Source: Mucilaginibacter ginkgonis (lineage in GTDB: Bacteria > Bacteroidota > Bacteroidia > Sphingobacteriales > Sphingobacteriaceae). From it: DNA of 64,000 nucleotides. Location of the stretch: assembly GCF_009754905.2 (NCBI RefSeq), contig NZ_CP066775.1, forward strand, positions 1,364,001 through 1,428,000, given 5' to 3'. The notes beneath the pieces were generated by a model. It was not told the origin of the DNA. It was given only the letters and a program-made list of their open reading frames with translations, and did not search any database. The position numbers were made by a program, and so were the translations under genes. This document shows, piece by piece, positions 8,455-18,575 of the stretch; position 1 is the stretch's first letter, and each line of letters opens with the position of its first letter.

Positions 8455-9717
8455 ATGCCCCAAAACGATCAACAGCTAACTAAGAATGTAGTCTTTCTTG
8501 TACTGGTAGCAGCCCTTGGCTATTTCGTAGATATTTATGACTTGGTCGTTTTCTCGGTGATAAGATTGAAAAGCCTTGCGGACATAGGCGTGCCGGCTGC
8601 CGAAATGCGTACAACCGGGGCCTTTGTTTTAAACATGCAGATGGCCGGATTACTGGTTGGCGGCATTGTTTGGGGAATTATCGGCGATAAATTCGGCAGA
8701 GTAAAAGTATTGTTCGGCTCAATATTGCTTTATTCCTTAGCGAATTTTGCAAATGGTTTAGTTCACGATATCACGAGGTATGCTATTATTCGTGTTATTG
8801 CAGGTATAGGCCTGGCCGGGGAGCTGGGTGCAGGGATAACATTAGTAAGTGAAACGCTTAGCAAAGAAAAACGCGGCTACGGCACCATGGTAGTTGCGGT
8901 AATAGGGCTGTTTGGAGCGGTCGCGGCTGCACAGGTTGGCAAGCATGATTGGCGCACAGCTTATTTTGTTGGTGGGGGATTAGGTATCGTGTTATTAGCA
9001 TTAAGGTTAGGCACCTTTGAATCGGGCATGTATAAGAATGTGGCAAAGATCAAAGTGGCAAAGGGTAATATGCTAATGCTTTTCAATAATTGGAGCAGGT
9101 TTTATAAATACCTGTGCTGTATCTTGATAGGTGCACCTCTTTGGTACGTGGTAGGAATATTGGTTACACAGTCGCCTGAGTTTGGCAAAGCACTCGGTGC
9201 TAAAGAGTTGTTAGATGCTGGTACAGGAATTATGTATACTTACATTGGTATCGCTATAGGCGATATTGCCGCAGGTCTGTTAGCTCAGTTGACAAAATCC
9301 CGTAAGCTAACCATGATGATATTTTTGTTGCTAACTGTGGTCAGTGTGGCCACCTACCTCGGCACTAAAAATATCACCGTTTCACAGTTTATAACCATTT
9401 GTTTCTTCATGGGCTTTACTGTGGGTTATTGGGCTACGTTCGTCACCATTGCTTCAGAACAGTTTGGCACTAACATACGCTCTACTGTGACTACTACAGT
9501 ACCGAATTTTGTAAGAGGTGCCCTGATACCGATCAGCGCGATATTTGACTTATTAGTTGTGCATTATGGTATGATCACCAGCGGTTATATCATGATGGGC
9601 GCGTTAACTATCATCTCTTTATTTGCTCTTAGCCAGTTAAAAGAAAGCTTTAGCAAAGACCTGGATTACGTGGAGAGTGACGAAGATCCTGTTGGTCAAT
9701 TTAATGTAGGATCTTGA
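8455..9717 (+). CDS. MFS transporter
   Basis: A 420-residue inner-membrane carrier with about 12 hydrophobic segments. The loop after helix 2 reads GIIGDKFGRVKVL, the MFS motif A (GxxxDrxGR), and helix 4/5 has RVIAGIGLAGELGAGITLVSE, typical of the sugar-phosphate/organic-acid porters (SP/ACS-like). Substrate not deducible. Located 43 bp upstream of hemF. Confidence 0.8.
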   Translation: MPQNDQQLTKNVVFLVLVAALGYFVDIYDLVVFSVIRLKSLADIGVPAAEMRTTGAFVLNMQMAGLLVGGIVWGIIGDKFGRVKVLFGSILLYSLANFANGLVHDITRYAIIRVIAGIGLAGELGAGITLVSETLSKEKRGYGTMVVAVIGLFGAVAAAQVGKHDWRTAYFVGGGLGIVLLALRLGTFESGMYKNVAKIKVAKGNMLMLFNNWSRFYKYLCCILIGAPLWYVVGILVTQSPEFGKALGAKELLDAGTGIMYTYIGIAIGDIAAGLLAQLTKSRKLTMMIFLLLTVVSVATYLGTKNITVSQFITICFFMGFTVGYWATFVTIASEQFGTNIRSTVTTTVPNFVRGALIPISAIFDLLVVHYGMITSGYIMMGALTIISLFALSQLKESFSKDLDYVESDEDPVGQFNVGS

Positions 9718-9760
9718 AGTATATTCTGCTGGTACCGCTAATTTCTGCACTTTTGTTGCG

Positions 9761-10669
9761 ATGATCTATAAGGAACAAATCGCTGAAGATTACAAACAAA
9801 TCCAGGCCGATATCTGTGCCGCGCTTGAGGCAATGGATGGAAAAGCCAAATTTGCGAGCGAAGAATGGAATCGGGAAGGCGGGGGTGGGGGGCTTACCCG
9901 TATAATTCAAAACGGTGATAGCATCGAAAAAGGCGGCGTGAATTTTTCTGCAGTTCATGGCAAATTACCGGCGGCAATAAAAAAAGCATTCGGGACAGAA
10001 AACGACGATTTCTTTGCCACGGGCGTTTCTATCGTAATGCATCCCAATCATCCGATGGTGCCCATTATCCACATGAACATCAGGTATTTTGAAATGCCTG
10101 ATGACACAGGAGCAGAGCCTATACGCTGGTTCGGCGGTGGGATAGACCTTACCCCTCACTATGTAATTGAACAGGATGCGCAATTTTTCCACAGTAAACT
10201 AAAATCTGTTTGTGATAAATATGATGACGGTTTTTACCCGCGCTTCAAGACTTGGGCAGATGATTACTTTTTTATCAAACATCGCGATGAGACCCGTGGT
10301 GTAGGTGGCATATTTTATGACCGGTTAAAGGCTGATGAAAATATAAGTTGGGATAATATTTTTGAATTTTCTAAGTCATTAGGGCGATCCTTCATAGATA
10401 TCTATCCCGAACTGGTAAACCGAAATCGCAATAAAGCCTACAGCACAGAAAACCAGGAATGGCAATACATGCGCCGCAGCCGTTATGCCGAATTTAATCT
10501 GGTTTACGATGCGGGTACGAAATTTGGCTTGGAAACTAATGGGCGGATTGAGTCTATACTGATGAGTTTGCCGCCTATGGCAAAATGGATATATGATTTT
10601 AAGCCGATACCGGGCAGCGACGAAGAAAAGACATTATCTCTATTAAAAAAAGGCATCAGCTGGGCGTAA
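9761..10669 (+). CDS. hemF: Oxygen-dependent coproporphyrinogen III oxidase
   Basis: Converts coproporphyrinogen III to protoporphyrinogen IX with O2 in haem synthesis. The 302-residue length is standard. Visible hallmarks are MHPNHPMVPIIHMNIRYFE, WFGGGIDLTPHYV, FIKHRDETRGVGGIFYDRL and YAEFNLVYDAGTKFGLETNGRIESILMSLPP. An oxygen-dependent HemF indicates aerobic growth. It is 11 bp upstream of a small secreted protein gene, so the two may share a transcript. Confidence 0.95.
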   Translation: MIYKEQIAEDYKQIQADICAALEAMDGKAKFASEEWNREGGGGGLTRIIQNGDSIEKGGVNFSAVHGKLPAAIKKAFGTENDDFFATGVSIVMHPNHPMVPIIHMNIRYFEMPDDTGAEPIRWFGGGIDLTPHYVIEQDAQFFHSKLKSVCDKYDDGFYPRFKTWADDYFFIKHRDETRGVGGIFYDRLKADENISWDNIFEFSKSLGRSFIDIYPELVNRNRNKAYSTENQEWQYMRRSRYAEFNLVYDAGTKFGLETNGRIESILMSLPPMAKWIYDFKPIPGSDEEKTLSLLKKGISWA

Positions 10670-10679
10670 TTGAATAATC

Positions 10680-11078
10680 ATGAAAAGAATATTTTCTCTG
10701 CTAACATTAGCCACTGCTGCAGCATACGGCTTCAAAGTCAGCACACTTAAGGGCACTTACAAATATGCGGGCAGCGCAATTAACGGTAAATATGAGCCAA
10801 ACTCTGAAGAGTTTAACATGGAACGCCGTTATGACAATGGAAAGTTTGATGCCTTTGTGCTCGAGGATGGTAAACAGCCGTTTAAATACCAGTCGGGCAA
10901 ATACAAACTGAAAAATGATTCCTGTTTTGAAACGGAAACCTTCAACGCACAGTCGGCTGTTTTAACAGGCAAAACGTTAAAATATAGCTTCACTTTCCAC
11001 CAGGACACCTTGATCTTGAAAGGGATATTACCTAATGGTAACGCTGCTGAAGAGCATTGGGTAAGAACAGGAAAATAG
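10680..11078 (+). CDS. Small exported lipocalin-like protein
   Basis: A 132-residue protein with a short signal peptide (MKRIFSLLTLATAAAYG). The mature part is beta-rich: LKGTYKYAGSAINGKYEP, then GKFDAFVLEDGKQPFKYQSGKYKLKNDSC and a C-terminal LKYSFTFHQDTLILKGILPNGNAAEEHWVR. This resembles the lipocalin-like domains frequent in Bacteroidetes. No function can be assigned. It follows hemF by 10 bp. Confidence 0.6.
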   Translation: MKRIFSLLTLATAAAYGFKVSTLKGTYKYAGSAINGKYEPNSEEFNMERRYDNGKFDAFVLEDGKQPFKYQSGKYKLKNDSCFETETFNAQSAVLTGKTLKYSFTFHQDTLILKGILPNGNAAEEHWVRTGK

Positions 11079-11132
11079 CAGCCTGTGTAACGTTACCTTT
11101 TTGAACGAAGTCTTAGATGAAATTAACATCTA

Positions 11133-12434
11133 ATGAAACGTTTAAACCTTACACTCACAATTCTTGCCTTATCCATAATATGCTACGGTCAGGCAGTCCC
11201 AACATCACCCGCGCTAAATAATAAGTTTCAGCAGTTCATAAACGCGTATAATACCGGCGATACGCTTAAGTTTTGCGGATTTTATGCGTCAGAAACCCCA
11301 AATGACAAACTGATAGAAAAAAGCGTTAAGCAAACGCTAAGCGAATATTCATTTTCGGGAAAGCTGAAACTTATGAAAGTGAAGCCGACCTCACCGACGG
11401 AAACTACCATTGTTGCACGTAATGAAAGCTTTGGCTGCTGGTTCGAGATCTACTGGATAACCGATGCTAACCAACATTATAAAGAGCATCACATGCGCCC
11501 GATTCGCCTAAGCTCAGATTTTCTGCAAACAGGCCTGCTCTCGCAACAACAAGTACTTACAGAAGCTGACGCATACATCAAAGGCCTCGCAGACCAAAAA
11601 GTATTTGCAGGCAATTTACTGATCGCTAAAGATGGCAAGATATTATACAACAAATCTTTCGGTACCAATCCGGCAGGGGCGCCGAACACCTCGGCTCAAC
11701 AATTCGACTTGGCATCAATGGGCAAGTTGTTCACAACTATCAGCGTTTTGCAACTAGCAGATCAACACAAATTATCACTCACTGACAGTGTTGGAAAGTT
11801 AATACCACAACTGAAAAACAAATCTCTGCGCGGCATAACCGTCGAGCAACTGTTAACACATACTTCCGGCATGGGCGACTTTTTCGAAGACCCGGCTTTT
11901 GATCCTATGAACGGTAAGAAATTTACCGAAGCGGATGTTATTCCTGCTATCGAGAAAGATCAATTGCATTTTCCACCGGGTAAAGAATTCCGCTACAGCA
12001 ACACCGGCTTTTTACTATTGGGCTTGATAGTAGAAAAGCAGTCAGGGCAGGATTTCAAAACTTATGTGCGAGAGCATATTTTTAAACCTGCACAAATGAT
12101 GTATAGCGAGCCGGCCAACGGCGCTGGTGGCGGCATGTCGACTGTTAACGACATTTACAGTTTCTCCAAAGCGATCAGTGATAATAAATTGTTGTCTCCT
12201 GCAACAACAAAGCAGTTTTTAACTTTCAATAATGCCAATTGGGGCTTAGGGCAGGAATATCAACAGTTAGGTAATGAAGTGATCACCGGTCATAGTGGCG
12301 GCTTTCCTGGCATATGTACCGAACTGAATATGTATCAAAATGCAGGTTACACCGTTGTTATCCTTTCAAATACAGAGCCGCCATTCGGCCATTTTATATC
12401 CGATAAGATCAAAGAATTGGTAGTGAGAAGATAA
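11133..12434 (+). CDS. Serine hydrolase, class C beta-lactamase family
   Basis: A 433-residue exported protein (signal peptide ending CYGQ). A short NTF2/DUF3471-like N-terminal region (about 25-125) precedes a penicillin-binding-like transpeptidase fold. This has SxxK in LASMGKLFTT (near 195), YxN in FRYSNTGFLLLG (near 290) and HSGGFPG near 390, the equivalent of KTG/HxG. Such proteins are esterases, D-aminopeptidases or peptidoglycan enzymes; true beta-lactamase activity is unlikely to be read from sequence alone. Followed by a terminator at 12456. Confidence 0.85.
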   Translation: MKRLNLTLTILALSIICYGQAVPTSPALNNKFQQFINAYNTGDTLKFCGFYASETPNDKLIEKSVKQTLSEYSFSGKLKLMKVKPTSPTETTIVARNESFGCWFEIYWITDANQHYKEHHMRPIRLSSDFLQTGLLSQQQVLTEADAYIKGLADQKVFAGNLLIAKDGKILYNKSFGTNPAGAPNTSAQQFDLASMGKLFTTISVLQLADQHKLSLTDSVGKLIPQLKNKSLRGITVEQLLTHTSGMGDFFEDPAFDPMNGKKFTEADVIPAIEKDQLHFPPGKEFRYSNTGFLLLGLIVEKQSGQDFKTYVREHIFKPAQMMYSEPANGAGGGMSTVNDIYSFSKAISDNKLLSPATTKQFLTFNNANWGLGQEYQQLGNEVITGHSGGFPGICTELNMYQNAGYTVVILSNTEPPFGHFISDKIKELVVRR

Positions 12435-12455
12435 GGTGTTTAACCATATTCTCTG

Positions 12456-12484
12456 AAAGGCATCCAAAAACGGATGGCTTTTTT
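12456..12484 (+). terminator. Terminator after the serine hydrolase gene
   Basis: Arms at 12456-12465 and 12472-12481 (one mismatch) around AAAAAC, followed by T6. Confidence 0.7.
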
Positions 12485-12663
12485 GGTCGGTGGAAGGATA
12501 TCATTTTTAGCTTTATCCAGGGTGGTGATAAGCATGTGGAAAACGCCGGAATGTTAGTAAAAAACCGTTTACGGGCAGCTAATTTTCGTATCTTCGCAGG
12601 TCGGTGTAAAACCGATTGTTGAATGCCTTTAAAGGCACATGTCTGCTAAGAATTATTTAAAAA

Positions 12664-15297
12664 ATGGCCGAAGATACTGAGAACCAAAACAATCACAACG
12701 AAGACCGGATAATCCCCATTAATATCGATGAAGAGATGCGATCAGCGTACATCGATTACTCGATGTCTGTTATCGTTTCCCGCGCCCTGCCTGACGTTCG
12801 CGACGGCTTGAAACCTGTTCACCGCCGTGTACTTTACGGTATGCTTGACCTGGGCCTTAATAATAATAAACCACATAAGAAATCGGCCCGTATAGTAGGC
12901 GAGGTGCTGGGTAAATATCACCCGCATGGCGATACTTCTGTATATGATGCTATGGTACGTATGGCGCAAGACTGGAGCTTACGTTATCCGTTTGTTAACG
13001 GCCAGGGTAACTACGGTTCAATTGACGGCGACCAACCTGCGGCAATGCGTTACACAGAAGCAAAGCTCGAGCGTATTGCAGAAGAAATGCTGGCAGATAT
13101 CAATAAAGATACTATAGATTATCAGCTAAATTTTGACGACTCATTAGAGGAGCCAACGGTGCTGCCTGCAAAAATCCCTAACTTATTGGTGAATGGTGCC
13201 AGCGGTATTGCTGTGGGTATGGCTACCAACATGGCGCCACACAACCTTACCGAGGTAATCAACGCTACTGTAGCTTATATAGACGACAGAAATTCTGAAG
13301 TTGGCGATTTGATGAAACACATCAAAGGTCCTGACTTTCCGACAGGTGGTATCATTTATGGTGTTGAAGGTGCCCGCGAGGCGTTTGAGACCGGCCGTGG
13401 ACGTGTAGTTATCCGTGCCCGTGCCGAAATTGAAACTTATGGTGGCGAGCGCGAGCGCATTGTAGTGAGCGAAATTCCTTATCAGGTTAATAAGGCTACA
13501 ATGATAGAGCGTACCGCCGAGTTGATCAACGAAAAGAAGATCGAAGGCATTACTGCTATCCGCGATGAGTCTAACCGCGAAGGTATCCGCATAGTTTATG
13601 AGATCAAACGGGAGGCGAACGCATCTATCGTATTAAACAATCTTTACAAATACACCTCGCTGCAAACCTCTTTCAGCGTAAATAACATCGCGCTTGTTAA
13701 AGGGCGTCCAATGTTGCTCAATCTTAAAGACCTGATCCACCATTTTGTGGAACATAGGCACGAGGTTGTTGTACGCCGTACTAAATATGATCTGGCTGAA
13801 GCAGAAAAACGCGCGCACATTCTGGAAGGTTTATTGATCGCGTTGGACCATCTGGATGAAGTTATACAACTAATTCGCAGTTCAAATACACCTGACGAAG
13901 CCCGCGAAGGCTTGATGGAGCGCTTCGGCTTATCAGACATACAGGCACGTGCCATCCTGGACATGACGCTTCGCCGCTTAACCGGACTTGAGCGTGACAA
14001 GATAAAAGATGAGTACGCCGCCTTGATGGAAACCATCGCTTATTTGAAAAAGATACTGGACGACGAAGGTTTGCGTATGCAGATCATCAAAGATGAGTTG
14101 CTGGAAATAAAAGAAAAATACGGCGATGAGCGTAAAACAGAGATCGTTCATTCGGCTGCAGAGATGCAAACCGAAGACTTTATAGAAGACGAAGCGGTGG
14201 TTATTACCATCTCGCACGAGGGCTACATCAAACGTACCGCGCTTACCGAATATCGCAGACAGGCGAGGGGTGGCAAAGGCGCCATAGGCAGCAACAGCCG
14301 CGATGAAGACTTCATTGAGCACCTGCTTATTGCATCGAACCACAATTACATGTTGTTCTTTACAGAAGCGGGCCGTTGTTTCTGGTTACGCGTGTTTGAG
14401 ATACCTGAAGGTACACGTACCTCTAAAGGCCGCGCCATACAGAACATCATCAATATTCCTAAAGAAGAAAAGATAAAGGCGTTTATCAAGCTGATCAACT
14501 TAAAAGATCAGGAGTATCTGCAGAACAACTTTATCATAATGTGTACCGCTAAGGGTACCATTAAAAAGACTTCGCTGGAGGCTTATTCTCGCCCGCGGTC
14601 TAATGGTATCAATGCTATCAACATTAACGAAGGTGATACCTTACTCGCTGCAAACCTTACTACCGGCACCAGCGAAATTGTTATGGCATTACGGTCGGGT
14701 AGGGCTATCCGCTTTAATGAATCAACCGTTCGTCCGATGGGCCGCAACGCGACTGGTGTTCGCGGTATTTCATTAGAGAATGAGCAGGACGAAGTGGTGG
14801 GCATGATCTCTATCAATGACGCAGGCACATCTGTTTTGGTTGTATCTGAAAAAGGCTATGGCAAACGAACAGACATCGACGACTACCGGGTAACAAACCG
14901 TGGTGGTAAGGGCGTTAAAACCATTAGCATAACTGAGAAAACAGGCAAACTTGTTGCCATTAAAGATGTTACAGATCAAGACGATCTGATGATCATAAAC
15001 AAGTCGGGCATTATAATCCGTATAGCTGTTAGCGAAATGCGGGTAATGGGCAGGGCAACGCAAGGAGTGAGGTTAATCACGTTCAAGGGTAATGACGAAA
15101 TTGCTTCTATCGCGAAAATTGAACACAGCGAAGAAGAGGAAATCGAAGATACATTAACGCAATTAGAAGGTACAGAAGGTACACTGTTACCAACTGAAGC
15201 TGAAACCTTGGGTGTACCTGATGATACCGAAGCGCCGGAAGATGTAGCAGATATTGACGAAGAAGATGCCGCATCGCCTGACGACGACAACGAATAA
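12664..15297 (+). CDS. gyrA: DNA gyrase subunit A
   Basis: The breakage-reunion subunit of gyrase. The 877 residues contain [33 protein letters not shown] (quinolone-resistance region, threonine in place of the usual serine at T91 and aspartate at D95), and the catalytic tyrosine in [11 protein letters not shown] at about Y130. The C-terminal DNA-wrapping propeller starts with a GyrA-box-like [11 protein letters not shown]. The tail is very acidic. A -7-like TATCTTCG at about 12589 lies upstream. It is 7 bp ahead of two TPR genes. Confidence 0.97.
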   Translation: MAEDTENQNNHNEDRIIPINIDEEMRSAYIDYSMSVIVSRALPDVRDGLKPVHRRVLYGMLDLGLNNNKPHKKSARIVGEVLGKYHPHGDTSVYDAMVRMAQDWSLRYPFVNGQGNYGSIDGDQPAAMRYTEAKLERIAEEMLADINKDTIDYQLNFDDSLEEPTVLPAKIPNLLVNGASGIAVGMATNMAPHNLTEVINATVAYIDDRNSEVGDLMKHIKGPDFPTGGIIYGVEGAREAFETGRGRVVIRARAEIETYGGERERIVVSEIPYQVNKATMIERTAELINEKKIEGITAIRDESNREGIRIVYEIKREANASIVLNNLYKYTSLQTSFSVNNIALVKGRPMLLNLKDLIHHFVEHRHEVVVRRTKYDLAEAEKRAHILEGLLIALDHLDEVIQLIRSSNTPDEAREGLMERFGLSDIQARAILDMTLRRLTGLERDKIKDEYAALMETIAYLKKILDDEGLRMQIIKDELLEIKEKYGDERKTEIVHSAAEMQTEDFIEDEAVVITISHEGYIKRTALTEYRRQARGGKGAIGSNSRDEDFIEHLLIASNHNYMLFFTEAGRCFWLRVFEIPEGTRTSKGRAIQNIINIPKEEKIKAFIKLINLKDQEYLQNNFIIMCTAKGTIKKTSLEAYSRPRSNGINAININEGDTLLAANLTTGTSEIVMALRSGRAIRFNESTVRPMGRNATGVRGISLENEQDEVVGMISINDAGTSVLVVSEKGYGKRTDIDDYRVTNRGGKGVKTISITEKTGKLVAIKDVTDQDDLMIINKSGIIIRIAVSEMRVMGRATQGVRLITFKGNDEIASIAKIEHSEEEEIEDTLTQLEGTEGTLLPTEAETLGVPDDTEAPEDVADIDEEDAASPDDDNE

Positions 15298-15304
15298 GTA
15301 AATT

Positions 15305-16417
15305 ATGCAGAAGCGTAAATCCATTTTACTGCTTTTTATAGGGTTGTTCATAACACAATTTGCCTTTGGCCAGTCCGAAGCGTTAAAGGGTGTTGTGAAC
15401 AACCTTGCTTTTTACCGCCAGCAAAAAGACTTAAAGTATTTAAGTAACGCAAAACGGCAGGTAGACAGTCTTATTCGCACAAAGCGCGACTCGAACAACG
15501 TTGAGAAGAACGTTTTTAAAGCGGTAGTTTACAGCAGCATTTTATACACAGACTCGTTAAATAAACTAAATCAGCCTGCTAACACGTTGCAGCAAACCAC
15601 AGACCTTATTGACAAGCTTTCTGCCCGTCAAAAGATCTTTAGGTATAAAGTTGAGATGGACTTTGCAAAGCGCTGTATATCAAATGTGTATCTACGCACT
15701 GGGGCGAAGGCCATGCAGGCAAAAAGTTACGAAGATGCATTGAAGGCTTTTGAAAAGGCCTCGTTTTACGCACCTGCCTATAAGCCCATATATCGCTACA
15801 TTGGATATACAAACACACAGCTGAGTAAATATGATGCCGCTGCGCAAACTTATGACAAACTTTTAGAAACAGATACTTTGCAAGCAGAAGACGTGCTTGC
15901 CGCTGCCCAAAGCCATTTAGCCTTGCATGACACTACAAAAGCTTTACAAATTGTGCAGCGGGGCCGAAAAGTATTGGTTAATGACCGTGCCCTGCTTTTC
16001 GCGGAAGCCAACATATATCACAATCGTGGCGACTACAGATCTTTGCAGCCGCTTTTAGAGCAGCTGGTAAATTACAACAGTGGGAGTGCCTTTGTGGCAT
16101 TTATGGCTGCCAACTGCTATGACCATCTTAACAAATTCGACCAGGCGGAATCTATGTATCTGCAATCATTAAATTTAAACGCAAAAAGTTATGATGCAGC
16201 GTTTAATCTTGCACTGCTATACTTTAAATTATACACTTTAAATCAGGGTGAGGCGCAGAAAAATATAGAACGGGCCATTCAATGGTTTGAAAAAGCAAAC
16301 ACTATATTGCCAAACAATTTGCAGTGTTTGCAAATGTTGCAGTGGGCTTATCTTAAAGACCGAAACGTAGATCAATTAGACAAAATAAACTTTAAATTAA
16401 AACAACTAACAAACTAA
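15305..16417 (+). CDS. Exported TPR protein
   Basis: A 370-residue protein with a signal peptide (LLLFIGLFITQFAFGQ) followed by repeated helix pairs of TPR type, for example YEDALKAFEKASFYAPAYKPIYRYIGYTNTQLSKYDAAAQTYDKLLETD and DQAESMYLQSLNLNAKSYDAAFNLALLYFKL. Probably a periplasmic interaction scaffold. It starts 7 bp after gyrA and ends 4 bp before another TPR gene, giving a likely gyrA-TPR-TPR transcript. Confidence 0.75.
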   Translation: MQKRKSILLLFIGLFITQFAFGQSEALKGVVNNLAFYRQQKDLKYLSNAKRQVDSLIRTKRDSNNVEKNVFKAVVYSSILYTDSLNKLNQPANTLQQTTDLIDKLSARQKIFRYKVEMDFAKRCISNVYLRTGAKAMQAKSYEDALKAFEKASFYAPAYKPIYRYIGYTNTQLSKYDAAAQTYDKLLETDTLQAEDVLAAAQSHLALHDTTKALQIVQRGRKVLVNDRALLFAEANIYHNRGDYRSLQPLLEQLVNYNSGSAFVAFMAANCYDHLNKFDQAESMYLQSLNLNAKSYDAAFNLALLYFKLYTLNQGEAQKNIERAIQWFEKANTILPNNLQCLQMLQWAYLKDRNVDQLDKINFKLKQLTN

Positions 16418-16421
16418 CGCC

Positions 16422-17672
16422 ATGAAAATGAAGACCTTAATGACGGGCATTTTTGCTTTTGCTGTTACGGCAGCTTTTGCCCAGAAAGGGGAGTTAAGCA
16501 ATGCCCAAACTGAGTATGATAAATATGAGACCGCACGGGGCCAGAAAGTAACAGCAACACTTGCGGCTACAAGTATCGCTAATGCAAAAACTTCTATAGA
16601 CAAGGCGGCTGCCAACGAAAAAACATCTGTAATGCCGCAAACATGGGCTTTAAAAGGTGCGATCTATTCGTCGTTAGCTGTTCAAGATTCTGTAGATGCT
16701 ACATCGGCACCACTTTACAGCGCTGCAGCAGACGCGATCAAGAAAGCAAAAGAACTGGATACGAAAGGTGAAAATAAAAAACTGATTGACCACGCTAACC
16801 TTAACCTGGCCCAGTATAACTTAAGCAGGGGCGTAAAGCTGTACCAATCTAAAGACTATGCAAACGCATACAAATCTTTTGATGCATACCGTACCATTTT
16901 GCCCGAAGATACTAACGCTATCTACTATAGTGGTTTAGCTGCAACGCTTTCAGAAAATTACCCTGCGGCTATAAGCAATTACAATAAATTGCTTACCACC
17001 AATTATTCAAATAAAGCCGGCGTTTACAAAGATTTGCCTACAATTTATTTAATGCAAAAGGATACCGCTAATGCCTTGAAGGTGTTAAACGATGCCATTG
17101 CCAAATATCCAACCAACCCGGATTACCGCAAAAGAGAGATCGAAATCAACTTGCAAAGCGGTAAAACTAAAGAGGTTTTAGATAAAATCAACACTGCGAT
17201 CACCAACGATCCAAAAAACAAATCTTTGTACTATTACAGCGGTTTGGTTTATTCAACAATGGCTGATAATACTACGAAACAAATTAAAACAGCAACCGCT
17301 GCCAATAAACCAGCCCTGGAAAAAAGCAAAGCCGATGATTTGGCTAAAGCTGCAGAAATGTACAAGAAAGCCTTAGAGTTAGATCCAAACTATTTTGAGG
17401 CTAACTTGAATATGGGGTATGTAACTATCAACCCGGCTATTGAAATGTATAACGCCGCTAACAAATTGCCCGCTAACAAGCAAAAAGAATATGATGCAGC
17501 CGTAGCCAAAGCCGGTGCACAATTTGATTTGGCGAAACCATATTTGTTAAAAGCAGTAGAACTAAATCCAAAATCTGAAGATGCATTGCGTAATCTTAAA
17601 ACTTACTATTTAGGAAAAAAGGACAACGCTAATGCAACTGCTATTCAAAAACAAATAGACGCATTAAAATAA
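16422..17672 (+). CDS. Exported TPR protein
   Basis: A 416-residue protein with a signal peptide (FAFAVTAAFAQ) and several TPR units, including DYANAYKSFDAYRTILPEDTNAIYYSGLAA, DLAKAAEMYKKALELDPNYFEANLNMGYV and AKPYLLKAVELNPKSEDALRNLKTYYLGKKD. Probably periplasmic, paralogous in design to the gene 4 bp upstream. The last host gene before the prophage; followed by its own terminator at 17679. Confidence 0.75.
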   Translation: MKMKTLMTGIFAFAVTAAFAQKGELSNAQTEYDKYETARGQKVTATLAATSIANAKTSIDKAAANEKTSVMPQTWALKGAIYSSLAVQDSVDATSAPLYSAAADAIKKAKELDTKGENKKLIDHANLNLAQYNLSRGVKLYQSKDYANAYKSFDAYRTILPEDTNAIYYSGLAATLSENYPAAISNYNKLLTTNYSNKAGVYKDLPTIYLMQKDTANALKVLNDAIAKYPTNPDYRKREIEINLQSGKTKEVLDKINTAITNDPKNKSLYYYSGLVYSTMADNTTKQIKTATAANKPALEKSKADDLAKAAEMYKKALELDPNYFEANLNMGYVTINPAIEMYNAANKLPANKQKEYDAAVAKAGAQFDLAKPYLLKAVELNPKSEDALRNLKTYYLGKKDNANATAIQKQIDALK

Positions 17673-17678
17673 TCAAGG

Positions 17679-17705
17679 AGCCTCCAAATAAATGGAGGCT
17701 TTCTT
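17679..17705 (+). terminator. Terminator of the TPR operon
   Basis: Perfect 8-bp stem AGCCTCCA / TGGAGGCT (17679-17686 with 17693-17700) around AATAAA, followed by TTCTTT. It isolates host transcription from the prophage just downstream. Confidence 0.8.
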
Positions 17706-17716
17706 TGAAATGTTGT

Positions 17717-17744
17717 ACTTAACATAATATTAATTATAGGACTG
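17717..17744 (+). other. Left attachment site, dif-like (attL)
   Basis: A 28-bp Xer-type site. The left 11-bp half ACTTAACATAA (17717-17727) is, reversed, one base from the E. coli XerD half-site. Then comes the 6-bp centre TATTAA (17728-17733) and a poorer right half TTATAGGACTG (17734-17744). The 11 bp TATTAATTATA (17728-17738) recur at 29894-29904. The outer half is read as host, the inner half as phage. Confidence 0.7.
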
Positions 17745-17800
17745 TGATTTATGGGTGCACAGTTCTTTGACATACAGGTTCTTACAAAAACAATTAAATA

Positions 17801-17848
17801 GAGAAACCCTGCAAAAATTTTATTAAAATTTTTATTGAGGGTTTTCTC
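17801..17848. terminator. AT-rich inverted repeat, likely terminator at the prophage left end
   Basis: Outer arms GAGAAACCCT (17801-17810) and GAGGGTTTTCTC (17837-17848) pair with one bulge, around an AAAATTTT/AAAATTTT centre. It overlaps the stop of the leftward gene at 17832, so it may end that transcript. In single-stranded viral DNA it would also fold as a hairpin. Confidence 0.45.
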
Positions 17849-18092
17849 GCTTGCTAAGTTCGCTTAGCAATTCTTCTAAAAAATCTTCATGGACTAGATA
17901 AAAACATTCAATGCTTTTGCGTTGCGGTTTTGTCTGATCCATCCAAATATAGGACGTTATTTTATCTACGTTTTTAAAGATTTTCTCAGCGTAATCCTTG
18001 TACTGATAGATTACGGTACTCTGGACTTCCTTGCTCATGACTTTTTTATTCTCGCAGAAAATATAAACTCTCCTAAAACGAAACTTTGGCAT
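17832..18092 (-). CDS. Small leftward prophage gene, possible lysogeny regulator
   Basis: An 86-residue protein, or 68 residues if it starts at the in-frame ATG at 18038 (MSKEVQSTVIYQYKDYAEKIF). It is the only clear prophage gene on the minus strand and is divergent from the rest. This is the position where temperate ssDNA phages keep repressors. No HTH or ribbon-helix motif can be recognised, so the regulatory role is inferred from position alone. The 58 bp between it and the first rightward gene contains the short inverted repeat TACT-TTT-AGTA. Confidence 0.5.
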   Translation of the reverse strand: MPKFRFRRVYIFCENKKVMSKEVQSTVIYQYKDYAEKIFKNVDKITSYIWMDQTKPQRKSIECFYLVHEDFLEELLSELSKRENPQ

Positions 18093-18149
18093 CTCGCCAA
18101 AATATGCTAATACTTTTAGTAATTCAAGCTTAACTTATAAACAAACCTT

Positions 18150-18353
18150 ATGGAATTATCTCCTAACCACAGAGAGGCGTTGTTGGATGTACTTCAACAA
18201 TGTGCCGATGACGAAACAAACATTCGTGGAGTTATTGGTCGTTCAAGTCATGACCAATTAATCACCGACGCATGTGAAATAGACCTTTATCTCTTACGTG
18301 AAAAGGTTAAAATCATTAGACAAGCTTTGATCACCAATGTAATTGATTGCTAA
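18150..18353 (+). CDS. Prophage small protein (67 aa)
   Basis: A 67-residue, mostly helical acidic protein (MELSPNHREALLDVLQQCADDE..., ending VIDC). Unrecognised. It is the first rightward gene of the prophage and its TAA overlaps the ATG of the next gene (TAATG), implying translational coupling. An early or regulatory role is possible from position only. Confidence 0.55.
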   Translation: MELSPNHREALLDVLQQCADDETNIRGVIGRSSHDQLITDACEIDLYLLREKVKIIRQALITNVIDC

Positions 18354-18544
18354 TGGATGATGTATACGTATTATGCTGGCCTGATGGGCAATTCTACTGT
18401 TATCGTAGTGTGTCTAATGACCAGCGAACAAAAAACATTTCCCATGCGATGATGACAGGCAATTTTGATATGGCCGCAAACATATGCCATCGTACTGGCT
18501 GTAATGTCTTCAAACTAAAACCAGTTCCTATAACTGACGTTTAG
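18353..18544 (+). CDS. Prophage small protein (63 aa)
   Basis: A 63-residue protein beginning MDDVYVLCWPDGQFYCYRSVSND. I chose the ATG at 18353, which overlaps the upstream stop as TAATG, over a TTG at 18347. It contains three cysteines and a histidine (CWPDG, CYR, CHRTGC) that could bind metal, but no known zinc motif is complete. Unrecognised. Confidence 0.5.
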   Translation: MDDVYVLCWPDGQFYCYRSVSNDQRTKNISHAMMTGNFDMAANICHRTGCNVFKLKPVPITDV

Positions 18545-18575
18545 TCTCTTACAAATTTTTAACCTAAATAAACTT

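Noticed and set aside
11489-11689. Other antisense and out-of-frame ORFs over gyrA, ppc, hemF, mgtE and similar genes
   Set aside because: Each lies wholly within a well-supported gene on the other strand or in another frame and has no recognisable domain.
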